DNA from: Streptomyces sp. CB01635 | GTDB lineage: Bacteria; Actinomycetota; Actinomycetes; Streptomycetales; Streptomycetaceae | Length of the DNA: 45,981 bases | Reading direction: 5' to 3' | Assembly (NCBI RefSeq): GCF_002803065.1 | Contig: NZ_NNBL01000045.1 | Span: 1-45,981, forward strand | Shown here: positions 24,359 through 33,218 of the stretch, piece by piece | How positions within the stretch are numbered: the first letter of the stretch is position 1 | How the letters are laid out: each line of letters starts with the position of its first letter | Notes under the pieces: model-generated | Told to the model about the DNA's origin: nothing | Seen by the model: only the letters and a program-made list of their open reading frames with translations | Database searches by the model: none | Program-made: the position numbers and the translations under genes

Positions 24359-25219
24359 TCAGTACAGGCTGCGGTGGAGTTCGGGTGGTCCGCCCAGGGT
24401 GTACCGCAGAGAGAGCGGGGCGCTGCCGTCGATGTCGGTGATGCCGAGGTGCGCGCCCAGTTCAGCGCCGATCAGTGCCCTGCCGGAGAGCTGCATGAGG
24501 TCGTCGGCTGCGTAGAGGGCTGCTATCACCCGACCGGTGAACTGCGGGGATTCGCGCCTGTTGGTTGGTCTGGCCTCGGCGGGCAGCGCTGCGAAGTGCG
24601 CTCGTGCGCGCTCGGTGTCCAGTCCACCCATCCAGATCGAGACGGCTGCGACGTTGTGGGGGCGCAGGTCCTTGGCCATGTCGGCTGCCATCTTGTCGGC
24701 GCCGGCCTTCTGGGCGCCGTAGGCGGGTCCCAGGTGGTAGGCCACAGCGCCGTAATGACCTGTATTGACGATCAGTCCTCGGCCATTGGCGATCAGCAGG
24801 GGTGCGGCGTGGAAGCTTGCGACGTAGTGCGATCTCAGGCCGACCGTTATGAGATTGGCCGCGTTCAGCGGCTGTTCCCAGAACCTCCCGGGAGGGGCGG
24901 CGTTGGCGACCTGGGCCGCGTTGTTGACCAGGATGTCGAGGCGGCCGTGATCGCGTCCTATCCGGGCGAACAGTTCCGCCACGGCTTCGTCGTCGGAGTG
25001 GTCGACGGCCACCGCGACGCCTTTGCCGCCGGCTTCGTCGACGAGCGCAGCAGTCTCTGCGATCGTGCCGCCGTAGGGCGAGTCGGACGACTGCCGGCTG
25101 CGTCCCGTCACGTAGACCGTCGCGCCCGACTGTCCGAGTGCGAGGGCGATGCCCTTGCCGGCTCCTCGGCTGGCGCCGGTGACCACCGCCACTTGCGGCT
25201 CGACGATCGTCGCTGACAT
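24359..25219 (-). CDS. Short-chain dehydrogenase/reductase
   Basis: A 286-residue SDR with TGASRGAGKG (about residues 15-24) for NADP(H) binding, DILVNNAAQV in beta-4 and AYGAQKAGADKMAADMAKDL carrying the Tyr and Lys of the catalytic YxxxK. The position 13 residues before the Tyr, where SDRs have the catalytic Ser, is Thr/Gly in IVNTGHYGAVAYHLGPAYGA, so the serine seems to be missing. It resembles DHRS1-like SDRs (…ALRPHNVAAVSIWMGG…). It diverges from an ArsR-family regulator; the C-terminal end may have been slightly modified at the 24355 junction. Substrate unknown. Confidence 0.85.
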   Translation of the reverse strand: MSATIVEPQVAVVTGASRGAGKGIALALGQSGATVYVTGRSRQSSDSPYGGTIAETAALVDEAGGKGVAVAVDHSDDEAVAELFARIGRDHGRLDILVNNAAQVANAAPPGRFWEQPLNAANLITVGLRSHYVASFHAAPLLIANGRGLIVNTGHYGAVAYHLGPAYGAQKAGADKMAADMAKDLRPHNVAAVSIWMGGLDTERARAHFAALPAEARPTNRRESPQFTGRVIAALYAADDLMQLSGRALIGAELGAHLGITDIDGSAPLSLRYTLGGPPELHRSLY

Positions 25220-25245
25220 GGCTGGCCTCACTAAGTTAGATGTGG

Positions 25246-25281
25246 ATCGAACACTTGCCACTGTATGATGGCCATCGAACA
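25246..25281. promoter_or_regulatory. Direct repeats between SDR and ArsR genes
   Basis: ATCGAACA occurs at 25246-25253 and 25274-25281, 28 bp apart, within the 86-bp gap between the two divergent starts. They are candidate binding sites for the ArsR-type regulator. Confidence 0.45.
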
Positions 25282-25305
25282 TGTCAAGTCGAGGAAGGGG
25301 CCGCC

Positions 25306-25659
25306 GTGACCGAGACGGTCGCGCGTCGCACCAGAAGCCTGGTTCATGCCGAGCCGGCAGAGGTGAGCCTGCAGGACGCACTCGATGCCCTCGCCGACCC
25401 GGTACGACGCTCTATCCTGCGCGAATGCGCCGGCGAACCAGACTTCAGCCGGGCCTGCGGAACATTCGACCTACCGGTCTCGAAAGCGACCGCAAGCCAC
25501 CACTTCGCGGTACTACGCGCCGCCGGGCTTCTGGAACAGGTGGACAAGGGAACACGCAGGCTCAACCGGCTTCGCCGGCCCGAGTTCGACGCACGGTTTC
25601 CTGGCTTGCTGGCACTCGTTCTCGCAGAAAGCGCGCCGCCCCACCCACCTCAAGCCTGA
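25306..25659 (+). CDS. ArsR/HTH winged-helix transcriptional regulator
   Basis: About 117 residues from GTG 25306 (GAGGAAGGGG upstream). The winged helix covers LQDALDALADPVRRSILREC, then TFDLPVSKATASHHFAVLRA and AGLLEQVDKGTRRLNRLRRP, matching ArsR-like regulators with recognition helix SKATASHHFAVL. It has no metal-binding CxC motif, so it is probably a non-metal ArsR member. It is divergent from the SDR gene and likely represses it. Confidence 0.85.
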   Translation: MTETVARRTRSLVHAEPAEVSLQDALDALADPVRRSILRECAGEPDFSRACGTFDLPVSKATASHHFAVLRAAGLLEQVDKGTRRLNRLRRPEFDARFPGLLALVLAESAPPHPPQA

Positions 25660-25833
25660 AACGTCACCGACAGCAGGCACGGACGGACCACAGCGTCCGG
25701 GACAGAAGGGCAGCACTCCCAGGGCACCGAACTCGCTCTGGTGGCCCTGAGTTATTGCTTCTCCCTTCGCGGCGAACAACCGTCCAGGGGATCTCAGCTC
25801 CTCCACCCAGCCATTCAGAGCCCCGCTTGAACC

Positions 25834-26253
25834 TCAGTCCGGGAGGAGTTCCTCGGCTCCCGGGGCCAGTTCGAGGGGGACCTGACGAACGGTTCCGGAT
25901 TCGACGACGAGTACGTCCGGGATGTGGTCTTCGAAGAAGCGCACGTAACCGATGGTGCCCACGGTTGTTGTCCGTGCAGCGATCCACTTGAGGAGATGCC
26001 GTAGGCGTGCGAAGTCGTCGGGGTGCACCTCCTGACGTGCCAGCAAGGAACAGCCTTGAGGTCCGCGCTGGAGCATGCCGACCAGCGCCCCACCGATGCG
26101 CTGCGCGGGGCCTGTGCCGGTCAGTAGTGGATATTCCTCATCGCCGTCCGGCTCCTTGTCTTCTGGCGTCTCGCCCAGGTGCCACCGGAGCAGACCGCAC
26201 TCTGCGGAATCCGGGAGATCCAGGGCCAGCTGGAGTTCGTAGAAGTCGCCCAC
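25834..26253 (-). CDS. Conserved hypothetical protein
   Basis: 139 residues from GTG 26253 without a convincing ribosome site. The features DFYELQLALDLPDSAECGLL, HPDDFARLRHLLKWIAARTT and GTIGYVRFFEDHIPDVLVVE have the look of a compact alpha/beta Streptomyces-specific unknown. No catalytic motif seen. It stands alone between the ArsR gene and the LacI gene. Confidence 0.65.
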   Translation of the reverse strand: MGDFYELQLALDLPDSAECGLLRWHLGETPEDKEPDGDEEYPLLTGTGPAQRIGGALVGMLQRGPQGCSLLARQEVHPDDFARLRHLLKWIAARTTTVGTIGYVRFFEDHIPDVLVVESGTVRQVPLELAPGAEELLPD

Positions 26254-26480
26254 GCAGCAACGCTAGCGCTGCGGTTGGTGGCCTCTGCTCGCAGGGGCTG
26301 GATCAACGGATGCGAGAACATGCTCTTTCAGGTTCGAAGATGGGCAATCGGCGCCTATCGAGCAGATCTGCCAGCAGGCCAAGCATCAACACATCGAATT
26401 GGCCGACGAGATGGGCCCGGTCAGCGAACGAGACAACACCGGGGCCGAAGTCCGGCCCGGAAAGGCGGCAGCCGGCATCC

Positions 26481-27569
26481 CTATCCGCGCGCGGGCGGCG
26501 CGCTGGTCCCGCGGACGAGGAGTTCCATCGGGATGTACCGGGGCTCGCTGTCGCCGCCGTCGGCCATCAACGCCTCCAGCATCTCGGTGGCCTGCCGGCC
26601 CAGTTCGTGGCGGGCCAGCGAGGCAGTGGTGAGCCGGCGCGAACTGGGCAGGTCGTCCAGGGAGATGTCGTCGCAGCCGATCACCGACATGTCCTCGGGG
26701 ACGCGCAGGCCCGACTCCTCCAGGGCGGTGAGCGCGCCGAGCGCCACGAGATCGTTGTATGCGACGACCGCGGTGACTCCGGCGGCCTGCACGCCATCGG
26801 CGGCCGCATATCCGTGCTTCGCCGTGTGGCCGCAGGGGATGACGGTGACGTCGAGGCCGAAAGCGGCCGCGGCGTCGAAGGCCCGGATGCGTTCGGCATT
26901 GGCCCAGGACGCCTCGGGCCCGCTCAGGTAGGCCACCCGGCGGTGGCCGAGCTGGGTGAGGTGCCCGCAGGCCAGGGTCATCCCGCCGTAGAAGTCGACG
27001 GAGACGGAGGGGACGCTCAGGCCGGGCACGATCCGGTTGACCAGTACCACCGGGTGGTCGCGCAGCGGCAGATCGACGAGCGCGGCTCGTTCCATGCGCG
27101 GCGAGCACAGCAGCACTCCGTCGCAGCAGCGCATCAGGTCCTCGGCCAGCTCGTGCTCGCTCGCCGGGTCTTCGTCCGACTCCATCACCATGACCCGCCG
27201 TCCGTGCGAACGGGCCACGGCGGAGACGGCCTTGAGCAGATCGGGGAAGTAGGGGTTGGAGAGGTCGGGCACGAGCACACCGACGGCGTCGGTCTCACCA
27301 CGGGCCAGGCCCCGCGCGGCGGCGTTGGGCCGGTAGCCGAGTTCGGCGACCGCGCCCTGGACGCGGGCCGCCAGGTCGGGGTCGACTCGGGCCGTGCCGT
27401 TGAGGACGCGGGAGACGGTGGAGGTGGAGACCCCCGCTGCCGTGCCAACATCGGTGATGGTCACCCGGCGCCGGCCCGAGGCGCCCTTCTTGCCGGTGGT
27501 GTCCGACTTCCTGCCCGTCGCGTCCGATGCTCTCGAAGTCGTCAACCCTGCTCCCCGATCCCTGTGCAT
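26481..27569 (-). CDS. LacI family transcriptional regulator
   Basis: About 362 residues from ATG 27569. The LacI helix-turn-helix is VTITDVGTAAGVSTSTVSRV then LNG (residues about 35-57), followed by the hinge and a periplasmic-binding-like sensor domain (DAVGVLVPDLSNPYFPDLLK, LVNRIVPGL, GYAAADG, YNDLVALGAL, SVIGCDDISL). It probably binds the two operators at 28438 and 28555 and represses the isomerase arm and the transport/catabolism operon until a sugar is bound. It follows the isomerase gene with a 22-bp gap, so the two are likely one operon. The first 33 residues are non-family, so the true start could be further in. Confidence 0.9.
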   Translation of the reverse strand: MHRDRGAGLTTSRASDATGRKSDTTGKKGASGRRRVTITDVGTAAGVSTSTVSRVLNGTARVDPDLAARVQGAVAELGYRPNAAARGLARGETDAVGVLVPDLSNPYFPDLLKAVSAVARSHGRRVMVMESDEDPASEHELAEDLMRCCDGVLLCSPRMERAALVDLPLRDHPVVLVNRIVPGLSVPSVSVDFYGGMTLACGHLTQLGHRRVAYLSGPEASWANAERIRAFDAAAAFGLDVTVIPCGHTAKHGYAAADGVQAAGVTAVVAYNDLVALGALTALEESGLRVPEDMSVIGCDDISLDDLPSSRRLTTASLARHELGRQATEMLEALMADGGDSEPRYIPMELLVRGTSAPPARG

Positions 27570-27591
27570 GTCGGCCAACGTAACTCCTCGC

Positions 27592-28407
27592 TCAGCGTCC
27601 CCGCTGTCCGGTCCCCGGTTCAAGCAGCAGTCCGCGCAGGTACGCGAGGTCCCGGCGCACCGACGCGAACGGGTCGTCGGTCCAGTAGTGGACATGCAGA
27701 GAAAGCGGTCCCTCATAGCCGAGTCCGGTGAGGCCGGGCAGCACAGTGGGCCACGGCACGACGCCGCCGTCGGCGAGCGGCTGCCAGGCGCAGTGCCAGG
27801 AGCCGGGTGCCTCACCCGGCTCCCACACGGCGTTCTTCACGCCCACGCAGCCGATCCGGTCCGTGCCGCCGAGAGCGTCGACGGTGAGGCGCCAGTCCTC
27901 ACTGCCCTCCTTGGCCTGGTTCCCCGGGTCGGGGTGGACGAGGAGATCCTCGGTGTCGGCCAGGAGGCGCAGCGCGTGCGCGGCCGAGGGGTGCAGGGTG
28001 CCGTGGTGCAGCGCTAGCACGAGCCGGACTCCGTGGCGGCCGGCGAGCGCGGCGAGTTCCGCGAGGTCACGCCGGGCCCGGTCCAGGCCGACGGCGTAGC
28101 CGATCTCGGCGTCGTAGCGATAGAAACCCACGCGCACCAGGGGTACGCCCGCCTCGGCGCAGTGTCCGAGGACGTGATCCGCCGTACGGTCCGCGGTGGC
28201 CAGGTCGGTGCTGACGAGGCCGAGTTCGAGCCCGGCGCGGCGCAGCGCGCGAGCGGCGTCGCCGATACGCGACGACGTCTGCGGGGTGACGGTCTGCCCC
28301 TCTCTGACGAGCAGGTCCGTGCCGTCGGCGCCGGCCTCCGCCAGCTGTGCGGCGAGTTCCTCGGGCGGCAGGGCACCGAAGGGCTTGGTGAGGACGAGGA
28401 CGCGCAC
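27592..28407 (-). CDS. Sugar phosphate isomerase/epimerase-like TIM barrel protein
   Basis: A 271-residue AP-endonuclease-2-like barrel from GTG 28407 (GGAAGGGAG upstream). Metal-site acidic and histidine residues are spread in the usual way: VRLVLALHHGTLH, LLVHPDPGNQ, GVKNAVWE and SLHVHY. Relatives isomerise or epimerise ketoses, inositols and uronate-like sugars, so a role on an uptake-derived sugar is likely. Its promoter side faces the transporter operon and carries the LacI-type operator at 28438, 30 bp from the start. Confidence 0.85.
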   Translation of the reverse strand: MRVLVLTKPFGALPPEELAAQLAEAGADGTDLLVREGQTVTPQTSSRIGDAARALRRAGLELGLVSTDLATADRTADHVLGHCAEAGVPLVRVGFYRYDAEIGYAVGLDRARRDLAELAALAGRHGVRLVLALHHGTLHPSAAHALRLLADTEDLLVHPDPGNQAKEGSEDWRLTVDALGGTDRIGCVGVKNAVWEPGEAPGSWHCAWQPLADGGVVPWPTVLPGLTGLGYEGPLSLHVHYWTDDPFASVRRDLAYLRGLLLEPGTGQRGR

Positions 28408-28437
28408 GGCGTACTCCCTTCCGGCAGCGACAAGTTG

Positions 28438-28568
28438 TGAAAGCGTTCCCTCAACCTAGCCCATGGATTCTTCCAGGACGGATCGATCTCACTAACTCGC
28501 AGGTCATAGGCAGTAACTGAGGCATTGGGCCGGATCGCTCACGAATACTCCCTGTGAAAACGCTTGCT
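28438..28568. promoter_or_regulatory. Two LacI-type operators in the divergent promoter region
   Basis: TGAAAGCGTTCCCT at 28438-28451 and TGAAAACGCTTGCT at 28555-28568 both match the LacI-family pattern TG.AA.CG.TT..C with a central CG. One is close to the isomerase/LacI side and the other about 105 bp before the transporter start, as expected for control of both arms by the LacI protein at 26481-27569. The rest of 28408-28673 contains no gene. Confidence 0.75.
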
Positions 28569-28673
28569 CAGTCTCTTCCCGCGCCCTAACGTCATCCGCG
28601 CTTCAGCCCCGAGGAGCCGCAAGCCGCTCGGGCCGCCGTCTCAACGAGATCTCAACGAGAGCAGGAACCGACG

Positions 28674-30140
28674 ATGGGGACAGCACACAGGCGTGGAGGA
28701 TGCGGGATCGGAAGGCTGGCGACGGCTGCCTTGTTGGTGGTGCCGCTGCTGGCGGCGTGCGGCGGGGGATCCGGTGGATCCTCCGGCACCGTGCTCAAGG
28801 TCTGGGACTACTCGGCCGAGCAGACGGACTTCCACAAGAAGGCCGCCACGGAGTTCCACCGGCAGCACCCCGACATCACCGTGCAGTGGCAGTCGATCGC
28901 CCAGGACGAGTACAAGCGCACCCTCCCGCTGGCCTTCCAGAGCAAGCAGGGTCCGGATGTCTTCTACTGGAGCGACAACGGACCGCTTGCGATGTCGCAG
29001 CTACTCGAACAGAAGTGGATACAGCCGCTCAACGGGGGAGCCGCGCTGCCCGCGAACTTCACCAAGCGGTGGCCCGCGGGTTCGTTCGTCGACGGCGTCA
29101 ACCAACTCGACGGAAAGACCTATGGGTTCCCGCTGTCCGAGAGCACGTACTGGGGCCCCGGCTACATGTTCCTCAACAAGAAGGTCTTCGAACAGGCCGG
29201 GCTCGACACCGCGAAGCAGCCCACGACCTGGTCCGAGCTGAAGAGCGCCTGCGCGACGATCAAGGCAAAGACGAAGGCGTACTGCATCGCCGCGCCGACC
29301 AAGGACGTCGACCTCCAGCGCACCTTCTACGCCCTCGCCGCCGGCGAATACACCGTCAACGACTGGTTCTTCGACTACAAGAAGGGCACGTTCTCGCTGG
29401 CCGAACCGCAGGCGCAGAAGGTGTTCGCGTTCATCCAGGAGCTCAAGAAGGACGGCTACCTGGCGCCCGGCAACAACGACAAGAACTTCACCCGACAGCA
29501 GTTCGCCACCGGCCAGGCCGGGATCACGATGGACGGCACGTGGCTCCCCTCGGTGCTCAAGACCCTCGGCCTCGACTCCTCGGGCTACGCGGTCGCCGCC
29601 CACCCCGTGCCCGACTCCGGGTCCAAGGGCGGGCTGTGGAGTCAGCCCGACGGCAACAAGTACTGGGTGAGCTCCCAGTCCAAGCAGTCGAAGGCCGCCT
29701 GGACCTTCCTCGACTGGATGACCCAGCCCGACGGCTACTTCGCCAAGGAGTACCTGAAGGAAGGCTTCGGGACGCTGGCCTTCGCGGACAACGCCAAGTA
29801 CATCAAGGACCCGGCAATGCGCCAGATCATGCGGATCGCCGACAAGCCCGGCTACCGCGTCAAGCTGCCGCTGCCCGTCACCAAGTGCCCCGACCTCGTG
29901 AAGTCCACCGCGTACGTCAAAGCCATCGGCGAGCGGCCCACGTGGGAGTACGAGGCCATGGCCGGCGCGCTCAGCAGCAACAAGTCGCTGAAGCCGGAGG
30001 CCGAGCGGCTCGTCGAGCAACGCCAGAAGACCCTGACGGCCCAGCTCAAGAAGGAAGCAGAGCAAGGACTGAAGGTCTCCCTCGACTGCTTCACGTTCCC
30101 GAACTGGTCCTACACGGCCGACTACAAGGCAGCCAAGTGA
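28674..30140 (+). CDS. ABC transporter sugar-binding lipoprotein
   Basis: A 488-residue extracellular solute-binding protein of family 1. It has a lipoprotein signal with lipobox VPLLAACGG (lipidated Cys29), then VLKVWDYSAEQTDFHKKAAT, LAFQSKQGPDVFYWSDNG and the family pattern QFATGQAGITMDGTWLPSVL followed by YWVSSQSKQSKAAWTFLDWM. It should capture an oligosaccharide at the outer face of the membrane for the two downstream permeases. Its TGA overlaps the GTG of permease 1 (GTGA). No ATPase gene is in this operon; such CUT1 transporters usually share a global MsiK-type ATPase. Confidence 0.92.
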   Translation: MGTAHRRGGCGIGRLATAALLVVPLLAACGGGSGGSSGTVLKVWDYSAEQTDFHKKAATEFHRQHPDITVQWQSIAQDEYKRTLPLAFQSKQGPDVFYWSDNGPLAMSQLLEQKWIQPLNGGAALPANFTKRWPAGSFVDGVNQLDGKTYGFPLSESTYWGPGYMFLNKKVFEQAGLDTAKQPTTWSELKSACATIKAKTKAYCIAAPTKDVDLQRTFYALAAGEYTVNDWFFDYKKGTFSLAEPQAQKVFAFIQELKKDGYLAPGNNDKNFTRQQFATGQAGITMDGTWLPSVLKTLGLDSSGYAVAAHPVPDSGSKGGLWSQPDGNKYWVSSQSKQSKAAWTFLDWMTQPDGYFAKEYLKEGFGTLAFADNAKYIKDPAMRQIMRIADKPGYRVKLPLPVTKCPDLVKSTAYVKAIGERPTWEYEAMAGALSSNKSLKPEAERLVEQRQKTLTAQLKKEAEQGLKVSLDCFTFPNWSYTADYKAAK

Positions 30141-31147
30141 GCGCCGTACAAACGCGGTTGCCGCGCGACACCACCGCATGCCGCCCCGACAGGACAGCGC
30201 GCCGCCTCCGGCCTCCGGCACCGCCGGACGACAACCGTGAACGCGCCAAGGGGCGCGAGCGTCTGTGGGTGGCCTCCTTCCTCGTGCCCTTCCTCGTCCT
30301 GTACCTGGGGTTCACCCTCTGGCCGCTGGCCGCAACGGTCTGCTACTCGTTCTTCGACTGGTCGGGCACCGGCCCTCTCGACACCTACGTCGGCGGCGGC
30401 AACTACCAGCGCATCCTGAGCGATCCGCTCTTCTGGCAGGCCGTCGTCAACACGTTGCTGTTCGCCATCGGCACGACCGTGGTCAAGCTGCCGCTGTCCC
30501 TCCTCGCCGCGCTCGTGATGACGAGGAAGTGGCTACGGGCGAAGAAGGCTCTGCGGACCGTCTTCTTCGCGCCGCTGATCATCCCCGTGGCGATGGCCGG
30601 CCTGGTCTTCACCTACCTGCTCAACCCGTCGAACGGCGCTCTCAACTCCGCCCTGCACAAGCTCGGCCTGACCGACGGCACGACCGACGTCTTCGCCAAC
30701 CGCTGGACGGCCATGGCGGCCCTCGTCCTCATCTCCGTCTGGCAGGTCTTCGGCCAGTACATGATCTATTGGATGGCGGCACTGCAGAACGTGCCCGAGG
30801 AGCTGTACGAAGCTGCCGCCCTCGACGGCGCCAGTGAGTGGCAGAAGCTCACCCGGATCACGCTCCCGATGATCCGCCCGGTCGCCGTGGTCATCGTGAT
30901 GCTGGCCCTGGTCAACGCGATGCACGTGTTCGGCCTCGTCGTCACGCTCACCGGCGGCGGCCCGGGCACCAACACCTACGTCGTCTCGTACTTCATCTAC
31001 AAGCAGGCCTTCGGATCGATGCCCTTCGCCTACGGCTACGCGTCGGCGGCCGCCCTGTTGTTCTCCGTGATGGCGTTCCTCCTCGTGATGAGCCAGGGCT
31101 ACTTCGTGCGCCGAGCGCAGAAGACGCGGAAGGAATATGGAGTCTGA
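30137..31147 (+). CDS. ABC sugar transporter permease (MalF-like)
   Basis: 336 residues starting at GTG 30137, which overlaps the upstream stop. About six membrane segments, starting LWVASFLVPFLVLYLGFTLW, and the permease EAA loop EAAALDGASEWQKLTRITLP (about two thirds along) that contacts the ATPase. Typical CUT1 permease topology. Its stop overlaps the next start (TGATG). Confidence 0.92.
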   Translation: MSAVQTRLPRDTTACRPDRTARRLRPPAPPDDNRERAKGRERLWVASFLVPFLVLYLGFTLWPLAATVCYSFFDWSGTGPLDTYVGGGNYQRILSDPLFWQAVVNTLLFAIGTTVVKLPLSLLAALVMTRKWLRAKKALRTVFFAPLIIPVAMAGLVFTYLLNPSNGALNSALHKLGLTDGTTDVFANRWTAMAALVLISVWQVFGQYMIYWMAALQNVPEELYEAAALDGASEWQKLTRITLPMIRPVAVVIVMLALVNAMHVFGLVVTLTGGGPGTNTYVVSYFIYKQAFGSMPFAYGYASAAALLFSVMAFLLVMSQGYFVRRAQKTRKEYGV

Positions 31148-31989
31148 TGCCCCGCAGCGCACTTTCCCGGCCCACGCGCGCCAACCTCATCGCGCTGCCC
31201 CTGCTGATCGTGGTGGGCCTGGTCTGGATCTATCCCTTCCTCTGGATCGTCACCGGGGCGTTCAAGACCCAGTCGGGCCTGTTCACCGGCGGCGCGAGCC
31301 TTATCCCCGACCAGTGGAACTTCGACAACTTCCAACGCGCCTGGGTGGATGCCGGGTTCTCGAAGTACTTCTTCAACACGGTCGTGTACGCAGTCGTGTC
31401 CACCCTCATCGAGCTCTTCAAGTCGGCGCTGTGCGGATACGTCCTGGCCCGCTACGACTTCCCGGGCCGCAAGCTGCTGCACCGGATGATCGTGGCCACG
31501 CTGTTCGTCCCGGTGGCCTCCATCGTGATCCCCCAGTTCGTGCTGGTGGACAACCTCGGGCTGCTGAACACCCGGGCCGGCGTCATCCTCGCCATGTCAG
31601 GCGCGGCGGGCGCCCTCTACGTCCTGCTCTTCATCGGCTTCTTCTCGGGCGTGCCGAAGGACCTGTTCGACGCGGCGAAGCTCGACGGCGCCGGATTCCT
31701 GCGCACATTCCGGCTGGTCCTGCCGCTGGCGAAGCCCGTCATCGCGGTGGTCGTCATCTTCCAGTTCATCAGCAACTGGAACGAATTCAACATCCCACTG
31801 GTCTTCACCCTCGGCCAGCCCGACCTGCAGAACCTGGCCGTCGGAATGCTGTCCTTCAAGGGCGAACACTCCGTGGACTGGACGGGCTTCGCCGCCGGAA
31901 TGACCTTGTCCGTCATCCCGATGCTGCTGGTCTTCGTCTTCTTCCAGAGCTACTTCGTGCGCGGCCTCGCCGGCGCGACCAAGGAGTGA
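31147..31989 (+). CDS. ABC sugar transporter permease (MalG-like)
   Basis: 280 residues from ATG 31147. Membrane segments begin with LIALPLLIVVGLVWIYPFLW, and the EAA loop is DAAKLDGAGFLRTFRLVLPL. The C-terminus contains NWNEFNIPLVFT and a last helix ending FFQSYFVRGLAGATKE. It pairs with the preceding permease; the complex with the lipoprotein would import the substrate of the locus. Confidence 0.92.
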   Translation: MPRSALSRPTRANLIALPLLIVVGLVWIYPFLWIVTGAFKTQSGLFTGGASLIPDQWNFDNFQRAWVDAGFSKYFFNTVVYAVVSTLIELFKSALCGYVLARYDFPGRKLLHRMIVATLFVPVASIVIPQFVLVDNLGLLNTRAGVILAMSGAAGALYVLLFIGFFSGVPKDLFDAAKLDGAGFLRTFRLVLPLAKPVIAVVVIFQFISNWNEFNIPLVFTLGQPDLQNLAVGMLSFKGEHSVDWTGFAAGMTLSVIPMLLVFVFFQSYFVRGLAGATKE

Positions 31990-31994
31990 ACCCT

Positions 31995-33218
31995 GTGACA
32001 GCCACGCGGCCGGGCGCCACCGACCTCAGCGGCGCCTTCGTCTACACCTGGGACCTCGTGGGCGATCCCGGCGCGGCCGAACGCATCGCCGCACTCGGCG
32101 TGGGCTCCGTCGTCCTGCAGGCCGCGTACCACTCGGCGCGCGCCATGACCCCCTACCACCCCGTCCACCGCACCGTGCACGCCACGCACTCCGCGGCCTA
32201 CTTCCCGTTCGACCCGGACCCCTGGCACGGCACGCGGCTGCGGCCGCCCGCACCGGGCTGGGCCGTCGATGTCCCTGACCGGTTCGGCACCGCGGCCACG
32301 GCCCTGCGCGGCCAAGGGCTGCGGGTCGAGGCCTGGCTGGTGCTCACACACGGCACCGCGCTGGGCGAGCAGGCGCCCGACCTGACGGTGCGCAACGCAT
32401 TCGACGAGCAGTACGGGTACGCGCTGTGCCCAGCACAGCCCGAAGTGGCGGAGTACGCGACACAGTTGGTCGGCTCCTTCTGCGCACGCTACGACACCGC
32501 CGAGGTCCCCACGCTGATGCTGGAGGCCTGCGGCTGGCTCGGCTTCGAGCACGGCAGCCACCACGAGAAGACGGCGGGCGCCGATCTGACCCGGGCGGCC
32601 CGCGATCTGCTGTCGGTGTGCCTGTGCCCCGCCTGCCGCGCTGGCATCGCGGCCGCCGGAGCGGACCCCGAGGGCCTCGCGCAAGCCGTGCGCCGCACCG
32701 TCGACACGGAGCTGCGCGGCGGCGCACGCGTGCCGGGCACCCTGCACGAGGCCCTCGGCGACCAGACGGCCGGCGCGCTCCTGCGCCACCGACAGTCCGT
32801 GATCGAGCAGTTGACGCGGAACGTGGCAGCCGTGGCGCCAGGCCGGGAGCTGCTGCTGATGGCGGACGGCGACCCGGGGGCCACAGGCCCGGACGTCGGG
32901 CTCGACCTCGGCCGGTTCCAGGGCCGCGCCGACGCCCTCGTCCTCAAGTGCTGGGACGACGAACATCGGTCGGTGGCCCGCATCCAGGCTGCGGTACGGG
33001 CCACCGACCGGCCCGTCATCGCGAACGTATCCGTACTGGAGGAGCACCCCGCCCGCGTCGCCGGACGGGTGGCGCGGCTCCTGGACGCTGGCGCCCACCA
33101 GATCCGCTATTACCACGCAGGCCTGGCGTCACCCGCTCGGCTCCAGGCGCTGCGCAGGGCCGACGCGTACGCGCGGGAAGCAGCACGAGCGGCACGGACA
33201 ACAAAGGGAGCAGCATGA
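31995..33218 (+). CDS. Unassigned protein, possibly a TIM-barrel hydrolase
   Basis: 407 residues from GTG 31995, eight bases after AAGGAG; a GTG at 31986 overlapping the previous stop is an alternative. No secretion signal. Features: GAFVYTWDLV and GSVVLQAAYH near the N-terminus, then RVEAWLVLTHGTALG, CPAQPEVAEYATQLV, the CLCPACR cysteine pair, and DALVLKCWDDE with PVIANVSVLEE near the end. The strand-helix alternation looks like a (beta/alpha)8 barrel of the uncharacterised glycoside-hydrolase-like type, and the CxCPxCR pattern may bind metal. I do not know a characterised member. Being cytoplasmic within this operon, it probably acts on the imported oligosaccharide. Confidence 0.6.
   Translation: MTATRPGATDLSGAFVYTWDLVGDPGAAERIAALGVGSVVLQAAYHSARAMTPYHPVHRTVHATHSAAYFPFDPDPWHGTRLRPPAPGWAVDVPDRFGTAATALRGQGLRVEAWLVLTHGTALGEQAPDLTVRNAFDEQYGYALCPAQPEVAEYATQLVGSFCARYDTAEVPTLMLEACGWLGFEHGSHHEKTAGADLTRAARDLLSVCLCPACRAGIAAAGADPEGLAQAVRRTVDTELRGGARVPGTLHEALGDQTAGALLRHRQSVIEQLTRNVAAVAPGRELLLMADGDPGATGPDVGLDLGRFQGRADALVLKCWDDEHRSVARIQAAVRATDRPVIANVSVLEEHPARVAGRVARLLDAGAHQIRYYHAGLASPARLQALRRADAYAREAARAARTTKGAA

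Noticed and set aside
24272..25216. A 314-residue plus-strand open frame
   Set aside because: Mirror of the SDR gene; the SDR on the other strand has all expected motifs.
26254..26480. Possible coding fragment on the plus strand (…QICQQAKHQHIELADEMG…)
   Set aside because: Short, no start and no recognised family.
28700..30136. Upstream extension of the MalF-like permease frame
   Set aside because: The extension overlaps the binding-protein gene; the GTG at 30137 coupled to its stop is the true start.
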